NCBI GenBank assembly: GCA_036873755.1
Contig: JAVTVY010018802.1
Coordinates: 1 to 64,000, forward strand
DNA length: 64,000 nt
DNA from: Hanleya hanleyi
Taxonomy: Eukaryota > Mollusca > Polyplacophora > Lepidopleurida > Hanleyidae
Reading direction: 5' to 3'
Shown: positions 34,851 through 49,800 of the stretch, in pieces
Layout: each line of letters begins with the position of its first letter
Numbering within the stretch: position 1 is the stretch's first letter
Translations under genes and position numbers: made by a program
The notes under the pieces: model-generated
Told to the model about the DNA's origin: nothing
Databases searched by the model: none
Seen by the model: the letters and a program-made list of their open reading frames with translations, nothing else

Positions 34851-37800
34851 CTGAAACACGAGAGTGAACAGCCATTATGGTAAATACAGGGTGAAATGTG
34901 TAGGGTGATCAAGACAATACAGAAGTGTGGGCTACATTCAACCAATGTTGAGGTCATACATTCAACCAATGTTGAGGTCATACATTCAATCAATGATCAG
35001 GCTTTACATTCAACCAATGTTCAGGCCATACATTCAACCAAAGTTCAGGCCATACATTCAACCAATGTTGAGGTCATACATTCAACTGATGTTCAGGCCA
35101 TACATTCAATCAATGTTCAGTTCATACATTCAACCGATGTTCAGGCTATATATTCAACCAATGTTGAGGTCATACATTCAATCAATGATCAAGCTACATG
35201 TATACATTCAACCAATGTTGAGGTCATACATTCAACTGATGTTCAGGCCATACATTCAATCAATGTTCAGTTCATACATTCAACCGATGTTCAGGCTATA
35301 TATTCAACCAATGTTGAGGTCATACATTCAATCAATGATCAAGCTACATGTATACATTCAACCAATGTTCAGGTCATACATTCAACTGATGTTCAGGCCA
35401 TACATTCAATCAATGTTCAGTTCATACATTCAACCGATGTTCAGGCTATATATTCAACCAATGTTGAGGTCATACATTCAATCAATGATCAAGCTACATG
35501 TATACATTCAACCAATGTTCAGGTCATACATTCAACCAATGTTCAGGCCATACATCCAACCAATGTTGAGGTCATACATTCAATCAATGATCAGGCTATA
35601 CATTCAACCAATGTTCAGTCCATACATTCAACCGATGTTCAGGCTATACATTCAACTGATGTTCAGGCCATACAATCAACCAATGTTCATGAAATACATT
35701 CGTCCAATGTTCAGACCATACATTTGACAATTGTTCAGACCATACATCCAACCAATGTTCAGGCCATACATTTGACCAAGGTTCAGGCCATACATTCGGC
35801 CAATGTTCAGGCCATACATTCGACCAATGTTCAAACCATACATTTGACCAATGTTCAGGCCATACATTCGACCAATGTTCAGACCATACATTCGACCAAT
35901 GTTCAGGCCATACATTCAGCCAATGTTCAGATCATACATTTGACCAATGTTCAGGCCATACATTCGACCAATGTTCAGACCATACATTCGGCCAATGTTC
36001 TTATCATACATTCGATCAGTGTTCAGGCCATACATTCGACCAGTGTTCAGACCATACATTTGACCAATGTTCAGACCATACATTCGACCAATGTTCAGGC
36101 CATACATTTGACCAATGTTAAGGCCATACATTCAGCCAATGTTCAGACCATACATTCGACCAATGTTCAGACCATACATTCGACCAATGTTCAGACCATA
36201 CATTTGACCAATGTTCAGGCCTTACATTCGACCAATGTTCAGACCATACATTTGACCAATGTTCAGGCCATACATTCGACCAATGTTCAGACCATACATT
36301 TGACCAATGTTCAGACCATACATTCGACCAATGTTCAGACCATACATTTGACCAATGTTCAGACCATACATTTGACCAATGTTCAGACCATACATTCGAC
36401 CAATGTTCAGACCATACATTCGACCAATGTTCAGACCATACATTCGACCAATGTTCAGACCATACACCACTGTTCAGACCATACATTCGACCAATGTTCA
36501 GACCATACATTCGACCAATGTTCAGACCATACATTCGACCAATGTTCAGACCATACATTCGACCAATGTTCAGACCATACATTCGACCAATGTTCAGACC
36601 ATACATTCGACCAATGTTCAGACCATACACCACTGTTCAGACCATACATTCGACCAATGTTCAGACCATACATTCGACCAATGTTCAGACCATACATTCG
36701 ACCAATGTTCAGACCATACAATCGACCAATGTTCAGACCATACAATCGACCAATGTTCAGACCATACATTCGACCAATGTTCAGACCGTACATTCGACCA
36801 ATGTTCAGACCATACATTCAGCCAATGTTCAGACCATACATTCGACCAATGTTCAGACCATACATTCGACCAATGTTCAGACCATACATTCGACCAATGT
36901 TCAGACCTTACATTTGACCAATGTTCAGGCCATACATCCAACCAATGTTCAAACCAAACATTTGACCAATGCTATTCGATGAAATTTCTTGGAATCTAAA
37001 CAGATTCTCACAACTCGAAAATAAAACCAAAATAGCCCATGGGCCCAAAACTCCTCGACTGTTAGATTGAGATTATTGTATTGCTTAATTAAAGAAGTGC
37101 CAGTTATTGATATACGTGTACCACAAAACTGTTCAAAAACTGGGCCAAACAAACTTATTACATGTATCTTCAATAGGATTCTGGTCCATAGTCTGATTCA
37201 AGTGTGGTGTACATATATGTTAGGACTACCCAGAATTCTTCAAGAGATATAACTGGACCTATTTTATCTGAAAGGTACTGTGGGAAGAGTAAGTCAAACT
37301 AATTCTTGATGAGTTTTGGTGAACCAACAGTAACATACATGTATGTGGTGTGAATCTGGAAAGGCTATCAATAATCTTTCAAGCAAAACTGTTTTATTTT
37401 CTGGCAGGTACAAATTTTATCTTGAAAAAAAGGTCAAGATGTTACTGGTTCAAGTCGTATTGGGATAACATCAATGGTGGAAGACAAACTTATTTTTACC
37501 CTAAACTTGACATTGGACACAGGTCAAGGACAGGTCAACTTCAATATGGTTGAGATCAAGTAGAATAGCATATGTGGTGTAAATCTCGAAAAGCTAGCTT
37601 TTAAGGCTCAAGAGATATGACCTTGGAAAATAGGACCATATCAGCCATCTTCAATTAAATTCTGGTCAATGAGCATGTGCATCTGTAGTGTGGATTTGGA
37701 AAGGACAGCTCTAATCCCTGAACAGAGGTACAGCATTGAATCGACATTCAATATATTAGATAGGTCAAGGTCAGCCAACTTGGACAAAGATCTGTAAATA

Positions 37801-40800
37801 AACATATGCATCCGTGGTATAAATTTAGAAAGGCTACTTCTAATCCTTGAAAAAATATCATTTGAAAAACATTACCAGATCGATATTTAATGTGCAATCT
37901 GACCTTGAAAATATAGGTCAACGTCCATCATCATCAATAGACTTCTGGCCCAACGCCAGATGCAAATCTTGTATGAATTTGGAGAGCCCAGCTGTCGTCC
38001 TGGACATACAGAAGGACGGACGGACGGACGGACAGATGGAGGATGCTGACAACAAATATCCAATCAACCAAAATTGCCTGAGGGGTGAAACTATCTTTTC
38101 TATACAGACTTCCAGTGAATTATTTGGTGGGTGTGTTGAGAGGAATCAGATTCCCATGAGACAGAAAAGCCCTTCTTCTGGAACCTTCTTTAGGAGCAAA
38201 CAGTCCCCTGTAATAAGGGCAAACAAATATTCACAGCTCCAGGATCCTGGATGCATGTCAACATTGAAGGCTCTAGGCAAACAAGCACATGATAATACAG
38301 AAAATATTTTTGAAAGAAAAATAGTATCAGGTAAAACACAGCAACCAGTCAGTCCAATTTACAAACCACTTTGTCCAGATATTCAATATTCTGGATAATA
38401 CAGAAACCACTGTGAACAAACATTTGTTATCCTAGATAAATACAGAAACCACTGTGAACAAACATTTGTTATCCTAGATAAATACAGGAACTATTCTGAA
38501 CAAACATTTGTTACCCTGGATAATACATGAACCACTCTGAACAAGCATTTGTCGTCCTGAATAATACTGGAAATACTTTGTACAAACAGCCATAATTATA
38601 GATAATACAGAAACCACACTTGCATGCTCTCTATATAGCTGAAATATTGCTGAATGCGTCGTTAAACCTTAATTCTCTCTCTCTCCTCGCATGCTCAGAA
38701 AAGATCACCCTTGATAACATAAGAACTACTCTGAACAAACATTCATCATTCATGATAATACAGGAACAATCATAACAAAGATGCATGAGTCTAGATAAAA
38801 CAGGAATCACTCTGAGAAAACATTCAGCATTCAGGAGAATCATACAGGAATCATTCTGAACAAAGATGCATTAATTTAGATAATACAGTAACCATTCTGA
38901 ACTAAGATGCATCAATCTAGATACATGCAATACAGGATGACCCATTCTGAACAAAGATGCACCAATCAAGAAAATACAGGAGCCATTCTAAACAAAGATG
39001 TGTCAATCTAGATGATACAGAATCCATTCTGAACAAAGATGCATCAATTGATCTAGATAATACAGGAACCATTCTGAACAAATATGCACCATTCTAGATA
39101 ATACTGGAACCATTCTGAACAAATATGCACCATTCTAGATAATACTGGCAGGCCTCAATTTAAGGAGTGCTGATGGTAACCTCTCAACAGGTTATCATGA
39201 ATTCTACACTGGTAACCTGTGAGAACCTATTGCATAATTATTAACCTAATGTCATATTATTTGTCAAAATTATGGGGACCTGAAAATAGGTTACCACTAT
39301 TTTTCATATGGCAACCTCCAGGCAACCTGAAAACAGGTTACCACCTTAAATTGAGGCCTGTACTGGAACCATTCTGAACAAAGCTGCATCAGTCTAGATA
39401 ATACTGGAACCTTTCTGAACAAATATGCACCATTCTAGATAATACTGGAACCTTTCTGAACAAATATGCACCATTCTAGATAATACTGGAACCTTTCTGA
39501 ACAAATATGCACCATTCTAGATAATACTGGAATCTTTCTGAACAAATATGCACCATTCTAGATAACACTGGAACCTTTCTGAACAAATATGCACCATTCC
39601 AGATAATACTGGAACCTTTCTGAACAAAGCTGCATCAGTCTAGACAGAACAGGAATCATTCTGAACAAAGATGCAACAGTCTAGGTCATACAGGAACCAT
39701 TTTGAACAAAGTTGCATCAGTTTAGATAATACAGGTTCCAACCAATCTGAACAAAAATTCAACATTCTGGATAATCGTACAGGAACCATTCTGAACAAAC
39801 ATTCAGCATTCTGGATAATCATACAGGAACCATTCTGAACAAACATTCAGCATTCTTGATAATCATACAGGAACCATTCTGGACAAACATTCAGCATTCT
39901 GGATAATCATACAGGAACCATTCTGGACAAACATTCAGCATTCTGGATAATCATACAGGAACCATTCTGGACAAACATTCAGCATTCTGGATAATCATAC
40001 AGGAACCATTCTGGACAAACATTCAGCATTCTGGATAATCATACAGGAACCATTCTGGACAAACATTCAGTTTTCTGGATAATCATACAGGAACCATTCT
40101 GAACAAACATTCAGCATTCTTGATAATCATACATGAACCATTCTGGACAAACATTCAGCATTCTTGGAACCATTCTGGACAAACATTCAGCATTCTGGAT
40201 AATCATACAGGAACCATTCTGGATAAACATTCACCATTCTGGATAATCATACAGGAACCATTCTGAACAAACATTCAGCATTCTTGATAATCATACATTC
40301 AGCATTCTGAACAAACATTCAGCATTCTGGATAATCATACATGAACCATTCTGAACAAAAATTCAGCATTTTAGATAATCATACAGGAACCATTCTGAAC
40401 AAATATTCAGCATTCTGGATAATCATACAGGAACCATTCTGGACAAACATTCAGCATTCTGGATAATCATACAGGAACCATTCTGAACAAACATTCAGCA
40501 TTCTGGATAATCATACAGGAACCATTCTGGACAAACATTCAGCATTCTGGATAATCATACAGGAACCATTCTGAACAAACATTCAGCATTCTGGATAATC
40601 ATACAGGAACCATTCTGAACAAAAATTCAGCATTTTAGATAATCATACAGGAACCATTCTGAATAAATATTCAGCATTCTGGATAATCATCCTGGATAAC
40701 AAAGAAATAGAAGCAGACTGTTTGCAGCTCCAGTAATACTACAAGACAAATGAAATCATCAAGTTCTATCCTTACTTTCTCTCTGTTCGCCTACAGATGG

Positions 40801-43800
40801 AGCGGGCAAGGTGTAAGGAACAGGCAGCTTTCCCACCAGACTGAAAATAAATGAGTTGATTTCAGTTAGATATGAAGTATGGATTACTTTTCGAGTGCTC
40901 AAACCATACCAAAGTTTAAATGGTTCCAACATAGGGTTACCCACAGAATAAACATCAATTCAGTCGTATTGGAATAAGAGAAAGTACATGTAACAAATGC
41001 ACATTCTGCGAAATAGAAAATGAAACCATTGAAGATTTTCAATATGTGAAATTGCAGAAACCTGGAATACATATATGTACAGGTATATGATGTCAACAAA
41101 GCCTGGTTAATCTTTACTTCTGCATATTATTATATGTGTACACTACATGTTCACTTGTTTCAGAAATGTTTTCAATATGTCCTATGCCAATAAAACTAAA
41201 TAGCATGTATTCTTTTCTGAATTACCTAGGGTTCTAATTTTTTTGAATTTCATTAACATTGTGTTTCAAGTTATTTGGATATCACCTAAAAGTTGCTGAA
41301 CAAAATTATAATTTTTCCACAAGCAAACTCAAACAGTTTGAATAAGGATTTATATACATAATTAATAATTTAACACTGAAAGAGATACATGTAGACTTTT
41401 AACTCTAAATATTAACTCATTATCTTGAGCTCACTAGGTGAAATCAGCTAATGTAACATGCAAAAATCCATATATATCAGAATTAGACTTCAAACTCCCA
41501 ACAAACTCCAACATCTGGAGTATATACTCCAGAAACAGTAAATGATATCTTACTTAGAACCAGGAGCACGTTTTGTGTTCCCCTTTAAGACTGAGCAATA
41601 GACTTTGGGTGAGTGTGAATCAGAAGCAGAATATATAAGGTACAGTAACTCTGACTACACTAATTGGGCTACTCAACGGAAATATATTCTGATATTTAGC
41701 GATATTCTGACACGTAAGTCTCTTTTCTCTGACACTCAGTAAATATTCCCACCCTTTAGCATTCAGAGAAATAATTTCTTCCTTTGTTCAACAGTGAATA
41801 ACCTTTGAATTAAGTCATTAACTCCTAATTCATGAAGTTGATCAATAAACATTCTTGCTCTGTGTGAGACCATGCCAATTTGGGATGAAAATTGCTTAGG
41901 GGAGATAATAAATTTTAGAACAAAACGAAGATGAGTTGTCTCCCATTTATTTGAGCTACAGAGAAGACATCAGTAAACATAACACAATTCTGAAATATAC
42001 AGAGTGAGATGATGAGCAATAACGAGTAACAGATAATCATAAAATTACAGACACAAAGTAGTCCTGATACCAGCATTTTGGCCTTTAGGAAACCTCTGAA
42101 AAAGAGGAAGGAGAAGAAATTGCAAGGAATACTCACAGGCAGTATAAAGTTAGATAACTCTGGCAGCAACTCTGTGTAATCATCTACCCACTGCTCCAGT
42201 TCATTCACATATAAGGAATCAAATTGGGTTTTCTCTGAAGCAAGAAAGAGATCAAAGCAAAGCTCAACTCATTTCATTGGTGGTTCCATTGTTTCTCTGT
42301 TCTGATGAGGGTTGATTCAATGATAGTGAGTGAATAGGATTTAATGTCGCTTTCAAAATATTCTCGACGTATTAGGCTAAACAAATGTAATAATATGGTT
42401 CTCAGGAAATTTTTTCCACAAACCGAGGCGGGTGGGCGTTTTTTTTTTGTTTTCTTTTTACAAAGATGTTTTACTAAGGGAATTTTACATATGTTAGAGA
42501 GAAATCTGACATGAATACTTTCTCTTTACAATTGTGATCTTGCCCTATTCCAGGATGCTGCCCTAAAAATAAGAAGACACAGAACATTTTATTCTCAATT
42601 GAAATAAAAGTATTAGTTGATTGCAAATGAAAATTGGGATAAATATTAGCTCTGTTTTAATCATGCATTGCAACCCCTGTAAAACCATATCGTATAATTG
42701 TCAAATTATTATTTGTCTATTCTCCTGACTGGTAAAAATCAAGTGAACTTCCCAATTGTAATATGCACTGGAATGTAAATAGACCATCACCAAAAAATTC
42801 CTACGAAGTAGGCTCTAATTTGCAAATTGCCCGGTAATGAGTGAGTGAGTGAGTCAGTCCATCTGAATACTTTCTCCAGCAAAATAAGGAGAACCATTGA
42901 CATTAGAACCTTGATTTTTGGCATGAACGTGCAGTAGGGGACTGTTACCAGCAAGTTATGAGCGGACTTACTTTTGATAAAAATTTGACCTACTTAGGCG
43001 ACCTATAAACCTCGAAATTGGCAAAAACATGTCCTAATGCCACCTTAGACCATGGAAATGCGCTTAATCAGGTCAATGTCATTGTGAAACTGGGTCAAGG
43101 TCAATGGGACCTACTTTCTGACTCAATTTCCGACATAATTAGGTGGCATAAGAACCTTGAAATAAGGTGACCTATAAACCTCAAAATTGGCAAAAACTTG
43201 TCCTAATGCCTCCTAAGACCATGGAAATGCGCTTAATCAGGTCAATGTCAGTGTGACCTGACCTAATTGGGTCAAGGTCAATGTGACCTACTTTCTGACC
43301 CAATTTCTGACCTAATTACGTGATATAGAAACCTCGAAATTGGCAAAAACATGTCTGAATGCCTCCTACGACCATGGAAATGGTCAGTCTTAGGTCAAGG
43401 TACACACTTAAATCATATCAAACCCTGCTTCGTAGGTGCAGCTTCACACTACTCATGTATATCAATGGCAGACAGGGTATATAATAAATTCAATAACAGT
43501 AATAAGTTCATCCAACTTCTCAAAAATTCTCAGACTGTTGAAATCTTCCAGTTGAGGCATGAGACTATTTTTCTTGGTATTGAACCATATAGGAGATGCA
43601 ATTCCCTGCAAGATGGTCTTTTTTCATTACTGATTTTGTCACCATGATTTAATATTTTTATTTAGAAGATATTAATCACTTTATTTGTTTGTATTGAAGG
43701 CAGTGTATTTTGCTTTAAGCTTATGCAGTCCAACAAGCACAAGTTTATTGAATCTATACCAGCATTTTTCATGGATCTCTGAAAGTTAATGATTTATAAG

Positions 43801-46800
43801 GAATTTTTTTCACTTCATATAGAGCAGAAGAAATTGTTTCCATTCAAATCCAAATGCTATAGTACAAACAGGGGGGATAACCCGTCTTGTGTTTGATTTT
43901 GAAAAATTCTAATAATACATACTTATCTCTCCTGCCAATTATCTCCCCTGTCAAACATGCGTGACTTTACTGATTTGACACACAGGTGTTTGGCAAGTTA
44001 ATTAGCTGGGGGTATTGTCAACAAAAGATTGGACAAGGTTTCTCACTTCAGTACGACCTCTCCTTGACCATCCGTATACATTTTCACAGAAATTAGCCTA
44101 CCTCTATATTTCACCTCCTATTTTATTCCTTTGAGGTTTATTGTGCATGCTACCAACCAAAGATCGTAAACCATCAAATATCGACCGTAAATCGTCCAAG
44201 CATGCTGAATTTTAGTGTCCTGACAACTACCGTTACAATTTCAGCCGAACTCAGCAATCTCCATTATATTGTGGTGGTTTAATAAAAATGAATCTCCCGC
44301 GAAATACACGTGTTGAAGTTATTTTATTGACCTATCAGATACATCAATGAGTGTGAATTTCTGGCTGATCTAGCCGGTGTAGCTATATTTCAAATATCAT
44401 TTAATTACTCAATGGTACCTGTAATACAAGACCGCTATATAGCTGAAATATTGCTGAACGCGATGTTAACTTTAATTCTCTCTCTTTTTCTCTCTCTCTA
44501 ATGCAGGAGGAAGGCGACTCCAAAAATATTGTGTGTAATATTTCCTGGGTGTCAACGTCCTTCTGTATTATACCAAGTTGATCAGTGGATCTCAACACTC
44601 ATGGTATGGTAGCTGTTATGTGAGAGATTGATCAGAAATTGTGAAGTTTTGGCTGAGCTGGAAGGTGTGCCTATCCTTGAAAAATATTATGAATTGTACA
44701 CAGTGCACAGAAATTTTTAAGTACTGTGCGTATGTGTGATGTCCGGGATTAATTAGAAATACTCAACAGGTGTGCAGTTCTGATTGAGCTGGAAGGTGTG
44801 GCTCTATTTGACATATCATGTATTTTGCTCCATGGTATATGTGAGATATTAATTGGACATACTCAAGGTGGTGTGCAGCTCTGGTTGAGCTGGTAGATGT
44901 GACTGTATTTGATATATCACCTATTGTACTCAATGGTATATGTGATGTGAGAGATTAACTGGAAATACAGTTACTCACTGAGGTGTGAATCTCTGGCTGA
45001 GCTGGCAGGTGTGACTGTATTTGATATATCACCTATTGTACTCAATAGTATATGTGATGTGAGAGACTAATTGGAAATACTCACTGAGGTGTGAATCTCT
45101 GGCTGAGCTGGCAGGTGTGGCTATATTCGAACCAACATCTTGGAGAATACACTGTATCTGGAACAGAAATAAGTCAATCTTTCACTGTACAGCATCACAC
45201 AAAACAGTCCCCATGATTACAGCAGCCATTGAAACAATGGGATTATCAACAATAATTGTAACATCCCATACCAGTTAGGTAGTAATAAGTCAGTAAGAGA
45301 CAGTGAGTGAGTGAATATGATTTAACATCGATTTCAACACTATTTCAGTCAGATCATGGTTTGGTTCCTATTCTTTTTCACACCCAGAATCCACACGAGT
45401 AGGGTTCTATTCCTTTTCACACCCGGGAACCCCACAGGAGCCTCAGTTAGTAGTCTCTTATGACAAGCTCTCTGAGGGACTGAGGCCTATTCTTATCATG
45501 ACCCAGAGTGTGCATAACAAAACCCCAGGTCAATCCCCGAAAGCCACATAGGGTTTACAAGTGACAGAGTGGTCACAATGCCGCCTTTTATAGTGCTGTC
45601 TTACTGAGTCACCACAGTGACATTATGATGACACTGGGCCAACCAGTCCTTGATCTATCTTCTTAATGCTCAGTGCCAAGCCAGGAAAGATCAAGTTCAA
45701 CTTTTTTAGTGTTCAGGATCGATCCCAGGAGCCCCTGCTTGTTATGTGGATGCTCTAAACCACTAGACCACAACCACAGTATGGTCCCATACCAGTATTG
45801 CACTAAAGTACTTATACATCAGTGATGTAAGTGGACTTTTGTCAAAAAACCTGAAAATACTATCCTAGCACTTTAGGCCGGGGTCCTAGATGGCTGGAGA
45901 TGCATTCGAGCCAATTTCTGGCAAATAAAATAAGAAAATATGATTGGCAAGCCACTACGTTTTTTGTGGGTTTTTTCAAGCAAAACCTGTTTCATAATAC
46001 ACCCTCATTCTGATTCTGAAATAAGCAAACTTATTTTGAAAATTAATTTCTGTAAATTTATTCAGAGACTCCTGTATGGATTTTGTTGCTGTAAATAATA
46101 CAGGCAGTGTCTGGTTTGACAGTTTATTTTTGCGTCTTGACAGATGCTTTGCCGGTTTTGCGTGAGCTTGTAAAGATTTTTTTCCTGAGCTGCCGTAACG
46201 TACTCTATCATTACAAATGGTACATTCAGCCAAACCTGGCAAATTGAGTTTCCTTATGTAGTCTGAAAGGTGATCCCCGTGACAGTCTTTGTCCTCCAGC
46301 CATGACCAACGAAACTTATTTTTGATACTCTTATCCACCTCATTGACGTCTATGTCGGCACTGCGATGTAACACGCTCATGATTTTCACTTCGATTTTCA
46401 CTCCGGCAAAAAAGGCGCAATTTTCACTTCAGACTGCCACGCAATATCCCATAATAGTTTCGGCTGCTAGCGATTTGAGCGCCAGTACTACAGGGGAGAC
46501 AACTCTAGTTGTCTCCCGAGTTGTCTCCCGTATCACGTGGCGGACAAATCATTATAAAAATGGCGACTACGTCGGTTCTTCGCTAGAGACGATCGGGATC
46601 CAATTTTGAGGATCAAAAATGGTAACAATACATACTTTATCAAGATCAGGTAAAAAATGCGTTTTTGAACGCTCAAATATCGATTTAGTCGACATCAAGT
46701 ATCACTTTCCTGGTAAAACCGGACGAGAATCTAAATTTCTATAAAAACGGAATTTTTTCCAAGTTTCAACAAAAAAACGGATTTCCGGCAAAAACCGGAA

Positions 46801-49800
46801 GACTTACATCACTGATACATGTAACCAATATGTGATAGTGATTATGGCTTGTCATATCTGATAACACTTACAGGGGTCGGAATATGAAACTTTTGATGAC
46901 CTGCTATCTTTTCTTCAGAGAAAAATCGCAGGTTGCTATTTTTATAATGGACAGCTATTGATTAGTGTGCAAATTCTCTTTGTAGTGCTTTCATAGTGTG
47001 CAACATAAACTAAGGACGACTACACTTCTCAATATGCAAAACATTGTGCCAGTCGAAGTTCCAGGACTTCAAAGTTGATAGTTTGATGGTTTTATTGCGA
47101 CATATTTGTTGTCAAAGCGGTCCTGTCAAAGCGCTCTCATGCTGTCGAGAAACTGAAGTTACAGAACTGAAAATGCAATCAGGAATCACGCAAGGGCCAT
47201 AACTTGAGTAGTCTCCCCTGGCTTGGATAAGAAGACATTAACCTGCACAAGTCAAGTCCACATGTTTTTTTCTACTTTACTTTGTTTACTATGTTACTGA
47301 ACTATGGTTTCAACTTGTGAACAATGAACAGATACTTTTATCCTTCAATGTATGGTCACAAACTGAGAAAAAATTATGGCTTCACCTGCTGTGTCAAAAG
47401 TTTTGCCTGCTTTTAGTCAATAGCAGGCTGCCATCTCATACCCTGACTTAGGACAAAAACAGTCATAGATTCCAGTGCACATGAAATCTACTCTCTGGTG
47501 CCATGTAGATCATTATGCACAGTTTTTTGTCAGAATCAAGTGTTGAATGTTCATTACTGTATCTTCTCTTACCCTTGTTATACTGCTGGCTAAAGCAACC
47601 GACACAACAGTCTAGCGTCTATGAGTCTCCGGTTCATACTTCATGTAAGGATCACGAGACAATGCATACAATAGCCAAGTCTGAGGACAACAATGTGTCT
47701 AGATCCAGGATTTTTCAGTGCAACAAAGGCTGTGACAGTAGTTTCTTACATGGAGTATGTACCTGCTTCAGGTATAGGATGAATGGGTATACAGTTAACA
47801 CTCACCGTTTCCAACTGACACACAAAGTTATGACCGGCATCTGAGCAGAACTCCCTGGCCAAACTGCACAAGATCAAAGATGAAAACACTGTCAAGAGAG
47901 GTGCAGCATCTGTATCACTGCGGCTCATATGTATGTTTTATCTATACCCTGAACCAATTCCTCGCTAAGTTCTGTCAAAGCTCACTGTATGTAATACATA
48001 CATTGTACAGCTTGACAGGGTTACAAGGAAATACGGTACTCAACATGTCAATTATAAATGCTTGATGAACTAAAATGTTAGAGGAGGAAGATTGATATAA
48101 TGATAGTTTATACCATTTCAATTGTATCTTGATGGAGTAGGACAGAACCTGTCCTGTAATTCGCCATTCCTTAGACAAGTTTAGATGGATTTCTGCGCAC
48201 ATCCATTTTCACAAGGAGGTCAATGCTGTGTGATCATTCAGGGGTCGAAATGTTTTTTGAGAATTACTTGTCACTGTGACAGGTAACTATTTTTTTTACT
48301 TGTCACCCTGGTACTTCAGCTTGTCACTTCTACTGAAACTTTTTTCACCATACTCTCATCATATATTCCAACCAGTCGCTCCATTTTCCAGGCATTGGAG
48401 AATTTGAACACACGTTTATGACAGCAATAAATTTGTCTCCTTCCTTTAGCTCTGCATTGCCAAGATGAATGTCCTTACTCCCTGATGTTAACTCAGTGGG
48501 CTCATTTCTGCCACCAGACTGTTCCACTATTAGGACGTTCAATTATGAGATTAAATTTACTTGAACGGTATTTTCTTAAGGATCATAACAGCAGGAGGGT
48601 TTTATCAACTTTTTTGTGGGTTACCCAGATTAAAAACTTGACTTTGAAAAATGAGTTTTGGGGAAATTTTAAAATTGAGTTTTACACCCCCCCCCCAAAA
48701 ATGAGTTTTTATTCATGGGAAAATGCGCGTCAAACACGCGCGAAAACTGAGTTATAGTGAATAAATATTGTGTTCTTCAAGAGATGAGTCGAGTTCCCAA
48801 ATGAAAATGTTAAATTGTTCTGACAAATTATCAAGCAAAATCATTGTTGTTGTTGTTGCCTTCACTCGATCAACTCGCGAGTGTTAGACGTTAGCGCTTG
48901 TCAACTTGTCTGGAGCAAGTAAAATCGGCACAGACAACGCAACGTTCACGTTAGCTGCCCGTGTTGACAACCACGATTTTCTTCCGATTGAAATACTCAC
49001 TGACGAAGTTTTATTGAGCTCTTATTCTCCGAAATAAAACGTAAGAATCAATCAGCTTGTCCTGGTTTCATTTTCGACTTGAAGTTGCCAGGCATGAATA
49101 GTCGATAGAAATATTGGCCGATTGCGCTAGATCGCGCCAGTCAATTCGTTTGCTTTATCCATTAGGTTTGCCTTTCAAGCGGATCGTGTGCAAATCTAGC
49201 GGGAGATTAATCCTGCATGGAGTTTGATATACCCGAGCTCTCGTGTTGTAATGGCAGCGGGATGAATGACGAAGTGAACAGAATGTCCGATACAAATAAA
49301 ACGAAACTCAACAACTGTTTCCAGGAAGACAATTCAGTCATGTTAGGGCCTGTATTAGCTCGTAATTCAGTATTTTTAGGACAGAATAGTTACTTGTCGC
49401 GGCGACAGGTGGAATTTTAATTTAGTTGTCACTTGAAAAAATGACTTGTCGGCGACAGGTAGACAGGCGTTATTTCGACCGCTGTCATTGAATTCATGGA
49501 AATTGATGTAGTTCAGGAACGTCACGAGTAACTTCCCAACACGAGGCTTCTCGCTAACATTACAAGGTCATCTATTGTGACATTCAAATGTGATGTTTTG
49601 AACCTGCGTGTTTGTTTCCAAAACGAGGTCAAAGCTGCTCCGCATGAAGGGCTGATCGAAATGGTCAATAGCTTTACTATCATGACGAATTCAGTGTCGG
49701 GCTGCTGTCATTTCTGTGGGTCAACTTCATAAACATTACCACAGTCAGTATCATCAACATCAAATGACAAATACTAATTTTTCACTCATTCCAATGATCC

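Noticed and set aside
34896..36917. 673-codon plus-strand open frame and other long frames over 34.9-37.0 kb
   Set aside because: All are translations of a 24-bp minisatellite whose period is a multiple of three; frames on both strands are equally open.
37847..38398. 183-codon plus-strand frame
   Set aside because: It runs across a dispersed repeat with a GGAC-rich tract and has no protein-family features.
45716..45785. Possible tRNA gene
   Set aside because: A- and B-box-like motifs are those of a SINE head; no cloverleaf could be drawn and the SINE tail follows.
48345..48542. 65-codon minus-strand frame with EQSGGRNEP
   Set aside because: Faintly resembles an extracellular repeat domain but is too short and lies inside a TIR element; no firm support.
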